Shown here piece after piece: positions 53,907-61,963 of a stretch of 64,000 bases of DNA. Source of the DNA: Dyadobacter sp. CY312 (GTDB lineage Bacteria; Bacteroidota; Bacteroidia; Cytophagales; Spirosomataceae); the NCBI RefSeq assembly GCF_021390535.1, contig NZ_JAJUXG010000014.1:124001-188000 (forward strand), given 5' to 3'. The notes below the pieces were generated by a model, which did not search any database, had not been told where the DNA came from, and was given only the letters and a program-made list of their open reading frames with translations. A program made the position numbers and the translations under genes. Each line of letters begins with the position of its first letter. Position 1 is the stretch's first letter.

Positions 53907-54578
53907 TTAGTTTGTTTTACTTGTAAATTTGCTCAAAAGAACACCCACCAGCACCACGGTATAAAATTGTCCAGCAATACCGATAAATGAGGTCACAAGT
54001 TTGGTGCTGTGATGACTAGGGGTAATATCCCCAAAACCAATACTAGTAAAGGTGATTGAACAAAAATAGACCAGATCAATAAAAATACTGGCAGAAGAAG
54101 AAGTATCAATTCCTTTAAAGGACTCCGAATTGTTGTATTCCATAGTTTGCAACAAAAAAACCGAAATTTCTATCAGTAGAAAATACCCGCAAACCGCAGC
54201 TGAAATGATGTCGGTATTGATATAGCCAGGCCTTAGTAAAAACCGTAATAATTCCAGAAACAAGAACACAAAAAAGACAACATAATTGATATTCAGTATT
54301 TTAAAATAATCCGGATCATGTTTGAAAAATGGAATTCCTACGGGTAGCAACAGCACAACAATAAAATGAATATTTCGAAACCAATGCCGCAGACTATGTT
54401 TGCCTGTAAAAATAAAAATACTCCCAAGTCCCAGAACTAGCATATTGATCGGCCAGATCACGCGCGTATAAAAGTCGAGGTCTGTTAAAAAAATGCCAAT
54501 AAATAAATGCTGCGCCAGTGCAAAAAGTAAAATTTCATATTTGCGGTTGCGCAATAAGTCAACAAAGCCGCTTTGCAT
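53907..54578 (-). CDS. Potassium channel family protein
   Basis: A 223-residue membrane protein with five or six hydrophobic segments and, near the C-terminus, a pore helix and selectivity filter SITFTSIGFGDITP (T-S/V-G-F-G-D, close to TVGYGD). No RCK or other cytosolic regulatory domain is present; it ends soon after the last helix. It starts within the stop codon of the NTF2-like gene (TGATG overlap) and is followed 4 bp later by the bestrophin gene. K+ flux may balance anion flow (inference). Confidence 0.9.
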   Translation of the reverse strand: MQSGFVDLLRNRKYEILLFALAQHLFIGIFLTDLDFYTRVIWPINMLVLGLGSIFIFTGKHSLRHWFRNIHFIVVLLLPVGIPFFKHDPDYFKILNINYVVFFVFLFLELLRFLLRPGYINTDIISAAVCGYFLLIEISVFLLQTMEYNNSESFKGIDTSSSASIFIDLVYFCSITFTSIGFGDITPSHHSTKLVTSFIGIAGQFYTVVLVGVLLSKFTSKTN

Positions 54579-55000
54579 CAGTTGGCTTGACCTATATCCA
54601 GTCTATCCACCTTCCCGGCTGCATCGAAATGGAACTTGAAATAAGTTCTGAAATCACCCCACTTTTCTGTATGGAAGTTTCCGAAAATATCCTTTCCCTC
54701 ATTTTCGACCTTATCAATAGTAGTAAACTTCTCATGACCGCAAGCCTCTTTCACAAATGCCTGAAAATTGCGCGGGCTACCGTCATCATAAAGTTTTGCA
54801 TCGGCTGTAAAAAACGAGATGAATGTTTTACTATCACCTTTTTGCCAGGCATCAAATGCGGCTTTTACTGTTTGGTTGGTTAGTTTGCTTGTGTCCACTG
54901 TTTTGGTTGTTTGGTTGTTTAATTTTTGTTGCGGTCGCTGTCCACAGGCAATAAAGCCAGTTGAGCAGATTAATGTGATTGCCAGAATTGTGTATTTCAT
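54578..55000 (-). CDS. NTF2-like lipoprotein
   Basis: A 140-residue protein starting at ATG 55000 with a lipoprotein signal (LAITLICSTGFIACGQ; Cys lipidated). After a Thr/Lys/Gln-rich linker the NTF2-like domain (about 40-140) includes AAFDAWQKGDSKTFISFFTA and ends RLDIGQAN. It is a close paralog of the gene at 57666, which lacks the signal. It leads the compact operon with channel, bestrophin and LCIB-type CA, and may bind a small ligand at the membrane (inference). Confidence 0.85.
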   Translation of the reverse strand: MKYTILAITLICSTGFIACGQRPQQKLNNQTTKTVDTSKLTNQTVKAAFDAWQKGDSKTFISFFTADAKLYDDGSPRNFQAFVKEACGHEKFTTIDKVENEGKDIFGNFHTEKWGDFRTYFKFHFDAAGKVDRLDIGQAN

Positions 55001-55015
55001 AATTATTTGCACTTG

Positions 55016-55082
55016 CCACAGATGCACCGCAGCGGCGGCCGCAGATATTCCAAATTCAGCCTTCTCATCTGTGCATCTGTGG
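55016..55082. repeat. Intergenic inverted repeat
   Basis: Arms CCACAGATGCAC (55016-55027) and GTGCATCTGTGG (55071-55082) flank a GC-rich loop with a NotI-like GCGGCCGC. It lies between the DoxX-like and NTF2-like genes. The second hairpin nearby (55510) has related arms, suggesting a family of intergenic palindromes. Confidence 0.55.
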
Positions 55083-55430
55083 CTAATTTTTAAATGGATG
55101 CTGCAAATAAATGATCACCAGGTTAAGAAGCAGAAAGGGCAATTCAATCATCACGCCTTTAAGATCCCTGTCCATTAAGTGAAAACAGATGATCAGCAGA
55201 ATGCCCGCTGCCATCAGAAAATTACCCCAGACGAATGTTTTGGGATACAAAATAAGCAGCGCGCTCAATACTGTTATCGCCCCGTTAAATGTTATCAAAC
55301 TCCTTGAAAAACCCCATTTCCCAAAAAGTTCTAACATTTCAGGTTTACCCATAAACATGGCCCAGCCTTGTTTAAAACCCATGAACACGGCTACAAGAAT
55401 AAGTGCAGAGTTGATTATTTTCAGTATCAT
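55083..55430 (-). CDS. Small membrane protein, possibly DoxX-like
   Basis: A 115-residue protein with four hydrophobic helices (ALILVAVFMGFKQGWAMF, SLITFNGAITVLSALLILY, NFLMAAGILLIICFHL, ELPFLLLNLVIIYL). Topology and length resemble DoxX-like proteins but no diagnostic motif is clear. It lies 83 bp upstream of the NTF2-like lipoprotein gene in the same direction, separated by a large hairpin. Confidence 0.65.
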   Translation of the reverse strand: MILKIINSALILVAVFMGFKQGWAMFMGKPEMLELFGKWGFSRSLITFNGAITVLSALLILYPKTFVWGNFLMAAGILLIICFHLMDRDLKGVMIELPFLLLNLVIIYLQHPFKN

Positions 55431-55509
55431 AACTTTTAATTAATTGGTTAAATGATGCATAAGTATTTGTCTCATAAAACTTCCAAATTAAGGTTTGTTT
55501 TAATGTTTG

Positions 55510-55542
55510 CCACGAATGCTTTCGACTATCGTGCATTCGTGG
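55510..55542. repeat. Intergenic inverted repeat
   Basis: CCACGAATGC and GCATTCGTGG form a 10-bp stem between the DoxX-like gene and the aldehyde dehydrogenase gene. Arms resemble those at 55016-55082 (CCAC-GA/AGATGC). Confidence 0.5.
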
Positions 55543-55550
55543 TAAAACTT

Positions 55551-56924
55551 TTAAGAAAAAACACTCAAATTTTTCGCAATGTCCTTGCCTTCATATGGCG
55601 GAAAAACATCCAGTTCCAGATCCGGATTTCCAATGAGCATGGCTTTGGTATTACTCAGTGCATCAAAACCTGCCTTGCCATAATACTTGCCCATTCCGGC
55701 GTAACCAACACCCCCAAAAGGCAGACTGTCTATCCAGCAATGCAGGTTGGTTTGATTGATACAGCCTCCGCCAAAAGAAACTGCATTCAGGAAGTAATCT
55801 ATATTCCGCTGATTCTTGCTAAAGAAATAAGCGGCCAAAGACTTGGGCTTACGTTTGATAATTTCCACGATTTGCTTCAAATCACTGTAAACCATAATAG
55901 GGAAAACAGGACCAAAAATCTCCTGTTGCAAAGCCGGATCATCCCATGTACTTGGATACAAAATAGTGGGCTCTACATATCGTTGCTTGACATTAAACCT
56001 TCCGCCCAAAACCACTTTTTCAGGTATGATGTACGATGCCACTCTTTCGGTATCGTGTTCGCTGATCATCCTGGCAAAATCAGGGCTCTGACTTGGGTCT
56101 TCACCATACATTTTTACGGTTGCATTTTTGAGCTTATCAACAAATTCTTCGGCGATACTTTCGTGCACATACACATAACCCGGCGCAATACACCACTGCC
56201 CCGAAATGGCATAATGTCCCCAGGCAATCCGGTCAACAGCAATATCCAGGTTGGCCGTTTCATCTACCACGGTCGGGTTTTGCCCGCCCAATTCTAACAC
56301 AATGGGTGTGAGGTTTTCCGCGGCTGCCCGCATCACTACTTTTCCCACCGCGGAGCTTCCGGTAAAGAAGATAAAATCGAAAGGCAAAAGAAGTAATTCT
56401 GTAATTTCCTCTCTCCCACCCGTGACTACCGTCACCGCTTCGGGCTGAAAATATTTCGGTATAAGCTCAGCAAAAAGTGCAGCCACGGTGGGCGTAACGT
56501 TGGCAGGCTTAAGCACAACAGGATTTCCGGCGGCCAGTGCTGCAATAGCTGGATCCAGGAGCAGCAATACTGGTGCGTTAAACGGCCCGATAACCAGCGT
56601 TACACCAAAAGGTTCTTTGTAAATAACCCCTTTGTTACCCGTATCTTCCAACCCCTTCGGTATTTCTACCTGCTGGGGAGTCATAAGCTGTTTAAGGTTT
56701 TCTTTGTAATATTTTATGTTACCGAGTGGTACCGTAATTTCAAAAAGCTGTTCAAATGGCGGTTTGTTAAAATCGGTTTTCAGTGCCTGGCAAAAGGCAT
56801 CCTGATTGTCGGTCAAAAATTTTTCCAGACGGTTGAGCTGATCCATCCGCCACTCGTATGTTTTGGTGGTATCAGTATAAAAAAACTCCTTCTGTTTATC
56901 GAACAAAGACTGAAATGTATTCAT
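55551..56924 (-). CDS. Aldehyde dehydrogenase family protein (class 3-like)
   Basis: A 457-residue NAD(P)-dependent dehydrogenase. The order of motifs is LVIGPFNAPVLLLLDPAIAA, FFTGSSAVGKVVM, VLELGGQNPTVVDE (catalytic Glu) and SGQWCIAPGYVYVHESI (catalytic Cys). Lys and Glu for cofactor binding lie in VVLKPANVTPT and QEIFGPVFPIM. Length and lack of an N-terminal extension fit the ALDH3-like or coniferyl-aldehyde group. It probably oxidises fatty or aromatic aldehydes. It precedes the channel operon in the same direction. Confidence 0.94.
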   Translation of the reverse strand: MNTFQSLFDKQKEFFYTDTTKTYEWRMDQLNRLEKFLTDNQDAFCQALKTDFNKPPFEQLFEITVPLGNIKYYKENLKQLMTPQQVEIPKGLEDTGNKGVIYKEPFGVTLVIGPFNAPVLLLLDPAIAALAAGNPVVLKPANVTPTVAALFAELIPKYFQPEAVTVVTGGREEITELLLLPFDFIFFTGSSAVGKVVMRAAAENLTPIVLELGGQNPTVVDETANLDIAVDRIAWGHYAISGQWCIAPGYVYVHESIAEEFVDKLKNATVKMYGEDPSQSPDFARMISEHDTERVASYIIPEKVVLGGRFNVKQRYVEPTILYPSTWDDPALQQEIFGPVFPIMVYSDLKQIVEIIKRKPKSLAAYFFSKNQRNIDYFLNAVSFGGGCINQTNLHCWIDSLPFGGVGYAGMGKYYGKAGFDALSNTKAMLIGNPDLELDVFPPYEGKDIAKNLSVFS

Positions 56925-56973
56925 GATTCTATAAATTTTTAGTACACATGATTAAGGTCCTCAACACGTTATC

Positions 56974-57666
56974 CTATTTAAACACACCAAAATTTTCAAG
57001 CGGAACTGTAAGTACCAGCCAGGCCAGAATTTTATTGCCGGTTACCTTATCGCTTTGATACATACACATTACCTGCGGAGTAAGCCATTTGAACAATTTC
57101 AAATCAGCACCCAAAATAATCCTGTTGCGCGTAAACTGTCCACCGTTTAGGCTCAGGTAAACTTCATCCTGCAAGAAAACACTCGCCTGCTTTTTAAAAA
57201 GTTGTGTTTTGTGTGTAATGCCCGGCCGGTTTCTATAAAATGACAGGTCACCGCCGGTCCGAAAACGGTGAAAGTACATATTCCGATCGGCAAGCGTCCA
57301 GTTTTTAGCAAGCGCAACAGCCAGCGTAGCCATCCCCAGGAACTGGTGCTCTTCAATCCTGCCACCGTTATCCAGGTCCACATTCACATAAGTATATCCG
57401 GGAGTAAGTGTGATGTATTTGTGGACTTTGAAGTTAGGTAGTACTAAAAGTGCCTTCACATTGTCTGTTGGGCTCATACCGCTGTAAATCAAAAGCTTGT
57501 TACTTTTTGGGATATTCATGCTCACGCCACCAACGACAAAGGAACTTACTCCGTCGATATCCTGCGCCTGAGTTGGAATTGATGCAACAGTAAGCAATAT
57601 AAGTAAAACCAGGTTCTTTGGTAAAAGGCAGATTATCGATTTCAGCATCATTAACAAGGAGATCAT
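56974..57666 (-). CDS. Predicted outer-membrane protein (DUF2490-like)
   Basis: A 230-residue protein with a signal peptide (LVLLILLTVASIPTQAQ). The mature part looks like a small barrel (KYITLTPGYTYVNVDLD, RNRIILGADLKLFKWLTP), ending in F-rich LENFGVFK. The RNMYFHRFRTGGDLSFYRNR stretch recalls DUF2490 proteins, but the family call is tentative. Its ATG overlaps the stop of the NTF2-like gene (TAATG), so the two are coupled. Confidence 0.65.
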   Translation of the reverse strand: MISLLMMLKSIICLLPKNLVLLILLTVASIPTQAQDIDGVSSFVVGGVSMNIPKSNKLLIYSGMSPTDNVKALLVLPNFKVHKYITLTPGYTYVNVDLDNGGRIEEHQFLGMATLAVALAKNWTLADRNMYFHRFRTGGDLSFYRNRPGITHKTQLFKKQASVFLQDEVYLSLNGGQFTRNRIILGADLKLFKWLTPQVMCMYQSDKVTGNKILAWLVLTVPLENFGVFK

Positions 57667-57983
57667 TATGCCTGCCCGATATCCAGACGCTCAAACTTAC
57701 CTTCCGAATTTTGTTCGAACTTAAAAAAAACAGGAAAAGTCCCCCATTGCCCGGCTTTAAAATTTCCAATTATCGCAGTTCCGTTACTTCCTACCTCATC
57801 AATGCTTAGAAAAACTTCCTTACCACATGAACCCTTTACGAAGCCATAAAAATCCCTTGGGTTACCATCGTCAGTCATTTTCGGTTCTACTGCGAAATAC
57901 GAAAGAAATCTCATACTGTCACCTTTTTGCCGTGCTTCCAACGCTGCTTTTACGGTTGGGTTGGTTAGTTTTGAATAGTCCAT
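57666..57983 (-). CDS. NTF2-like protein, paralog of the 54578 gene
   Basis: A 105-residue NTF2-fold protein without a signal. KLTNPTVKAALEARQKGDSM and the end FERLDIGQA align throughout with the lipoprotein at 54578 (KLTNQTVKAAFDAWQKGDSK ... DRLDIGQAN). It starts directly at the domain and is probably cytoplasmic. It is the first gene of the set NTF2, DUF2490-like, ALDH on the minus strand. Function unknown. Confidence 0.85.
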   Translation of the reverse strand: MDYSKLTNPTVKAALEARQKGDSMRFLSYFAVEPKMTDDGNPRDFYGFVKGSCGKEVFLSIDEVGSNGTAIIGNFKAGQWGTFPVFFKFEQNSEGKFERLDIGQA

Positions 57984-58018
57984 TTGATTTACAGTTAGTT
58001 GTTTGATGATCTGTTTTT

Positions 58019-58060
58019 AAAAATGGGGCCGTACAAGATGTCTGTATCGGCCCCATTTTA
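58019..58060 (-). terminator. Rho-independent terminator after the 58091-59650 gene
   Basis: AAAATGGGGCCG and CGGCCCCATTTT form a 12-bp stem, 30 bp past the stop on the minus strand, followed there by a T-run. A/T-rich flanks could also end transcripts in the other direction. Confidence 0.85.
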
Positions 58061-58090
58061 TTCTCATACCATTTAATTGATTGAAGTAAA

Positions 58091-59650
58091 TTATTTGCTC
58101 ACAACGATCCTGGTCGCTTTCACCTTGCCATTTTGCTCTACAACCTGAACGATGTAGATTCCATCAGGAAAGCTACTGATATCGACACGGCTTGGAACAA
58201 CTCCTTGTGAAGTGTGCAAAATCCGGCCCATTTTGTTAAATATCTTCAGCGAGCGTGCGTTAGGCGCATCCACTTTAATGAACGAAGATGCAGGATTCGG
58301 ATAAACGCTAACAAGATCTGCCGAACTCTCAAAATTGACATTACGGATATTAGTAAACGCATAGGTCCCGTCCACGTCAATCATTTTTAACCGGTAGTAT
58401 AATATGGAAGATGTTGCCGGCAAGTCCAGGAAGGAATAATTTTGTATTTCACTACTTTCACCCTTCGCACTTACTGTCCCGGCGGTATCAAAATGTCGGG
58501 CATCCGCGCTGCGCTGTATTTCAAAGTGAGATGCGTTGCTTTCTGATGTCGTTGCCCATGTAAGTGAGACATGATCCTCTGTCTTTTTAGCATTAAAACT
58601 TAACAGCGTAACCGGTAGCGGTGTGGTTTTGTCGCTCGTTTTGGTAAACCAAGCTTGCTCGCTGGTAGCTGAAAAAGGAATGCCGAAATTCATGAGCATC
58701 TCCGAGCTGTTGATAGTAAACATGTGTACCCCTGGAGACTCATAATCAATTCTGTCCGAAGGCTGCCATTGGGCACTACCATTATAACGGGTAATATAGG
58801 CCTGATCATCGATATAACTTGTACCGTTAGTAGATATGTTGTGCTGAAGTTGTATGGTACTGGGACTGCCCGAACCATAAATATGCCAAACCCTGTCCAT
58901 ACCTTCCTGTGGAGTTCCGATCTGTGCCGTGGTGGCGGTATAGTCTGTGACGCTCACATTTAATTCAACAATACCGTAGGAACCAAATGTTGCAGGAGTA
59001 TAGTCGCCTTCGGCAATACCCACAGGGAATGTAAAGCTGCCGCTCGGCCCCTCATTAAATTCCATAGCCATGTGCCCATCTATGCTGTTACTCGTCACCA
59101 CCATGCGGTTGACACCAAAATTACTTACAGTTGCAGGTTCCCGAAACACGAAATCATTGCCATTCAGCAGCACATCGCCATTATCCACTTCAAAGGAAAA
59201 ATCTTTTCCTATTTTAAGTGCAGCTGCAAGGGCTCCCGAAGGATTGATAATATCAAATCCCGGATCTGCAATATCATCTAATATGATATTCGCAGGATTT
59301 TGATGTTTTATATTCAGGTTTATAAAGTTACCGTCATTACCATCTATAATGGTAGCTCCAGCGGCAACGGTATAAAACGGATTTGCTGCCGGGTCGGCAA
59401 TGACAAGTGTACCGGTGCCCGATATCTTTGCTGTAGGTGCTATCCATACATTGGAGCTATAGACCACGTGCACGCCGTTTATTTCCCACACTGCATCGGG
59501 CCCGATGTAAAGTGTTTCGCTGTATTCGAAAGTAACATCGCTAACGGCTGTTGTACGGTAACCGTTGTCTAGTGTACTGCTCTGCGCTGTTGCTGCGTGC
59601 CAAGAGGCAATCAGTGCAGTAAAAAGACCGTATATTAATATTTTTTTCAT
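58091..59650 (-). CDS. Secreted protein with type IX sorting domain, function unknown
   Basis: A 519-residue protein with a signal peptide (LFTALIASWHAATAQ) and C-terminal sorting domain (VSVYPNPASSFIKVDA to TRIVVSK). The middle has parallel beta-helix-like short repeats (SNVWIAPTAKISGTGTLVIA) and then a T9SS-associated immunoglobulin-like module (LPVTLLSFNAKKTEDHVSLT, WATTSESNASHFEIQRS). The same module precedes the sorting domain of the GEVED protein. A surface or secreted structural role is likely; no enzyme motif is visible. A strong terminator follows. Confidence 0.82.
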   Translation of the reverse strand: MKKILIYGLFTALIASWHAATAQSSTLDNGYRTTAVSDVTFEYSETLYIGPDAVWEINGVHVVYSSNVWIAPTAKISGTGTLVIADPAANPFYTVAAGATIIDGNDGNFINLNIKHQNPANIILDDIADPGFDIINPSGALAAALKIGKDFSFEVDNGDVLLNGNDFVFREPATVSNFGVNRMVVTSNSIDGHMAMEFNEGPSGSFTFPVGIAEGDYTPATFGSYGIVELNVSVTDYTATTAQIGTPQEGMDRVWHIYGSGSPSTIQLQHNISTNGTSYIDDQAYITRYNGSAQWQPSDRIDYESPGVHMFTINSSEMLMNFGIPFSATSEQAWFTKTSDKTTPLPVTLLSFNAKKTEDHVSLTWATTSESNASHFEIQRSADARHFDTAGTVSAKGESSEIQNYSFLDLPATSSILYYRLKMIDVDGTYAFTNIRNVNFESSADLVSVYPNPASSFIKVDAPNARSLKIFNKMGRILHTSQGVVPSRVDISSFPDGIYIVQVVEQNGKVKATRIVVSK

Positions 59651-59799
59651 TTATATATCATTTTGTGAAACAGGTATACCTGAATCCAATTTTTCTGTGC
59701 GATTCATTAACTAAACCAACGAACGATCAACCGAGTCAATACTCCATAACTATCTAGAGTCCCTTGTGTCTTTCCAGTTTTCACTGCGACAAACAACCC

Positions 59800-61065
59800 T
59801 TAAATCGCCCTCCATCCGGCATCACCTTGAATACCATCTCCATTTACATCATTTACATATACCTCGGCGCGGCCAATGCTTGTATTGTAGCGAAGTGTGC
59901 CAAATACCGCTGTTGCGGGGCGTTCTGCATCTGTACCCGTGGGTAGCAATACACCATCAGTACCACTTATTTCAAGGGTAAGATCTGGTTTGGTAGTGTG
60001 ATAGCCACCTATTTTGGTTTTACCATTTTTAAGGACTGTTAAAGCGTTACTACGCGTTATTGATGGTGTAGCGAAGCCATTGCCCACCTGGAACAGAGCA
60101 TCGGTAGCTACAGGAACATATCCTGTACCACCAGTGTAATTCGTTCCAGTTCTTATTGCATTATCACTTCCAATCACTGTTTCATGATTTGACGTAGCAA
60201 CGGTACGTATTCCCATTGCAGTAGAAAAATTCCCACTGGCGGTTGAGCTGTATCCCGTTGCAATTGATAAAAGTCCACTGGCGGTTGTAAATTCACCCAT
60301 CGCTACTGATTCAACTCCGCTAGCTGTTGAACCATTACCTACGGCGGTTGATCGATCTCCGCTGGCTGTAGTACCAAGACCCATTGCGATTGAAGTACTT
60401 CCACTTGCTGTAGAATTAAGACCCATTGCGGTTGACCTGCTTCCACTTGCTATAGTACCACTTCCGGTTGCAATAGCATATTGTCCCGAAGCGGTATTTC
60501 CTAGTCCAAATGCTGCTGAATTACTACCTACTGAGCCTAAGTGGTCTGTTCCCACACGAATCGCTCCACGCACATCTAATTTTGCAAGTGGGTTTGTGGT
60601 TGAGAAATCTCCTAAACCTAAGTTTCCGTTCTGGTAAATGTTTTGGGTGTTGGTGGTTGCTTTTGTAGTTGTGCCTTCTACTTGGAATGGCTCCTGATAG
60701 ACAGAAGCAGCGTTATACTTTTTTGCTACCCAGCCACCACCATCCCAATAGTATTCACCTGCTCCCCCACTTAATACTGGATAGGTAGTGCTCCCTTCCG
60801 TCGTCGTTGTACTGGTATTATATACAGTGTATCCACCTTCGGCGGGCGCCGCGCCATTCAGCGGTGCCCAGCTGGTGGTGCTTGTAAGTTCCACCCGGGG
60901 AAGCAGCAAGGCTCTGTTGTTACTTTCAAGGTCCAATATGGCCCCAGGCTTGGCAAGTGACGAACTACCAGTTACTGATCCGTCTTTGATTTTTGTTTGT
61001 GCGTTGCTTGTAATAGTAATAAGCATCAGGGCACTGCCTGTAAGAAGTGTAGAGAAATGATTCAT
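59800..61065 (-). CDS. Secreted protein with YadA-like head repeats
   Basis: A 421-residue protein with a signal peptide (LTGSALMLITITSNAQ). Residues about 183-294 are eight 14-residue repeats of the form STAMGLNSTASGSR, as in the left-handed beta-roll heads of trimeric autotransporter adhesins (Hep_Hag/YadA head). There is no stalk or membrane anchor of the autotransporter kind and no type IX sorting domain; in Bacteroidota such proteins often act as tail- or surface-associated structural proteins. The N-terminal GAILDLESNNRALLLPRV is typical of this Bacteroidota group. Trimer formation is likely. Confidence 0.82.
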   Translation of the reverse strand: MNHFSTLLTGSALMLITITSNAQTKIKDGSVTGSSSLAKPGAILDLESNNRALLLPRVELTSTTSWAPLNGAAPAEGGYTVYNTSTTTTEGSTTYPVLSGGAGEYYWDGGGWVAKKYNAASVYQEPFQVEGTTTKATTNTQNIYQNGNLGLGDFSTTNPLAKLDVRGAIRVGTDHLGSVGSNSAAFGLGNTASGQYAIATGSGTIASGSRSTAMGLNSTASGSTSIAMGLGTTASGDRSTAVGNGSTASGVESVAMGEFTTASGLLSIATGYSSTASGNFSTAMGIRTVATSNHETVIGSDNAIRTGTNYTGGTGYVPVATDALFQVGNGFATPSITRSNALTVLKNGKTKIGGYHTTKPDLTLEISGTDGVLLPTGTDAERPATAVFGTLRYNTSIGRAEVYVNDVNGDGIQGDAGWRAI

Positions 61066-61097
61066 TTTTTTATAATATTTTAGAGAAACAGAATATA

Positions 61098-61122
61098 TGT
61101 ATGCCGCTTATGGCGGCATACA
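61098..61122 (-). terminator. Hairpin after the DJ-1/PfpI gene
   Basis: GTATGCCGC and GCGGCATAC form a 9- to 10-bp stem 22 bp past the stop on the minus strand, with an AT-rich tail. A modest terminator for the SDR/DJ-1 unit. Confidence 0.6.
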
Positions 61123-61143
61123 CGTCATTTAAATATTGTATCT

Positions 61144-61893
61144 TTATTCCGACAGCGCTTCTATCACAAATTGTGAGGCCAGATAACTGCTGTGCTGCTG
61201 TTGTGCGGTTATCAGCTTTCCGTCTCTTATGGCAAATGGCTCAAGGGCCCCTGCAACTTCAAAAGTGGTGTTCGGATTTTTACGTGCTTCGGTTTCTATT
61301 GTATATTCGTTTACCTTCTTTCCGAACGTTTCGTTGATCATATCTTCCTCACTATCTGCAAATCCGGTCCATGTTTTCCCATCGGCCAGTAGTGTCCCAT
61401 CGCTCAATTTAGTCCACAAGAGCAGAGATGTTCCGTGGCAGATCAGGCAGGTGATCTTTCCTGCCTGGTAAAAATCAGCTATTAACTGATGCAGTTTCAG
61501 ATCATCTTTAAAAGTGATCAGTGGTGCTCCACCGCCAGCTACGCAAATCGCATCATAGTCGGCAACGTTTACATCAGCAATTGGAATCGTATTTTCCATC
61601 CACTTACCAAATACAGTGTGGTGGACAAACCCAATACTGACAAGGTCATTTGGGTAGGCACCTTTGGGATTTTCAGGGTTGCTGTGTCCATCGAAAACCA
61701 CTGCGCCACCATCAGGCGATGCTACGTCTACCTCATAACCCGCATTGATGAAATCAAAGAAAGGCCGGGTCATCTCTTCGGCAAAAAAGCCTACCTGCAT
61801 ACCTTCAAGAAGTGCAGCATTTGAAACCAGACACAATACCTTTTTCTCAGGATAGGTGTGTTGCCCGTGTCTCTTTATTACGTTATTACTCAT
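61144..61893 (-). CDS. DJ-1/PfpI family protein (type 1 glutamine amidotransferase-like)
   Basis: A 249-residue cytoplasmic protein beginning at ATG 61893 (MSNNVIKRHG); the frame is open to 61992 but the extension has no family character. Nucleophile Cys is in ITCLICHGTSLLLW, with the upstream Glu and GYEVDVASPDGGAV, NVADYDAICVAGGGAPLITF as the DJ-1/PfpI marks. The ICHG elbow resembles the Hsp31/HchA-like glyoxalase III and chaperone group. It lies 70 bp after the SDR gene on the same strand. Confidence 0.9.
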   Translation of the reverse strand: MSNNVIKRHGQHTYPEKKVLCLVSNAALLEGMQVGFFAEEMTRPFFDFINAGYEVDVASPDGGAVVFDGHSNPENPKGAYPNDLVSIGFVHHTVFGKWMENTIPIADVNVADYDAICVAGGGAPLITFKDDLKLHQLIADFYQAGKITCLICHGTSLLLWTKLSDGTLLADGKTWTGFADSEEDMINETFGKKVNEYTIETEARKNPNTTFEVAGALEPFAIRDGKLITAQQQHSSYLASQFVIEALSE

Positions 61894-61963
61894 GTTTTTT
61901 AAATAAAGCGTTAAATAATAAGGGTAATTGACAAGCCCTGGCCCGGCAATTACCCTTTGATGA

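Noticed and set aside
55452..56297. 281-codon + strand frame
   Set aside because: It is antisense to the aldehyde dehydrogenase, which carries the catalytic Cys and Glu motifs.
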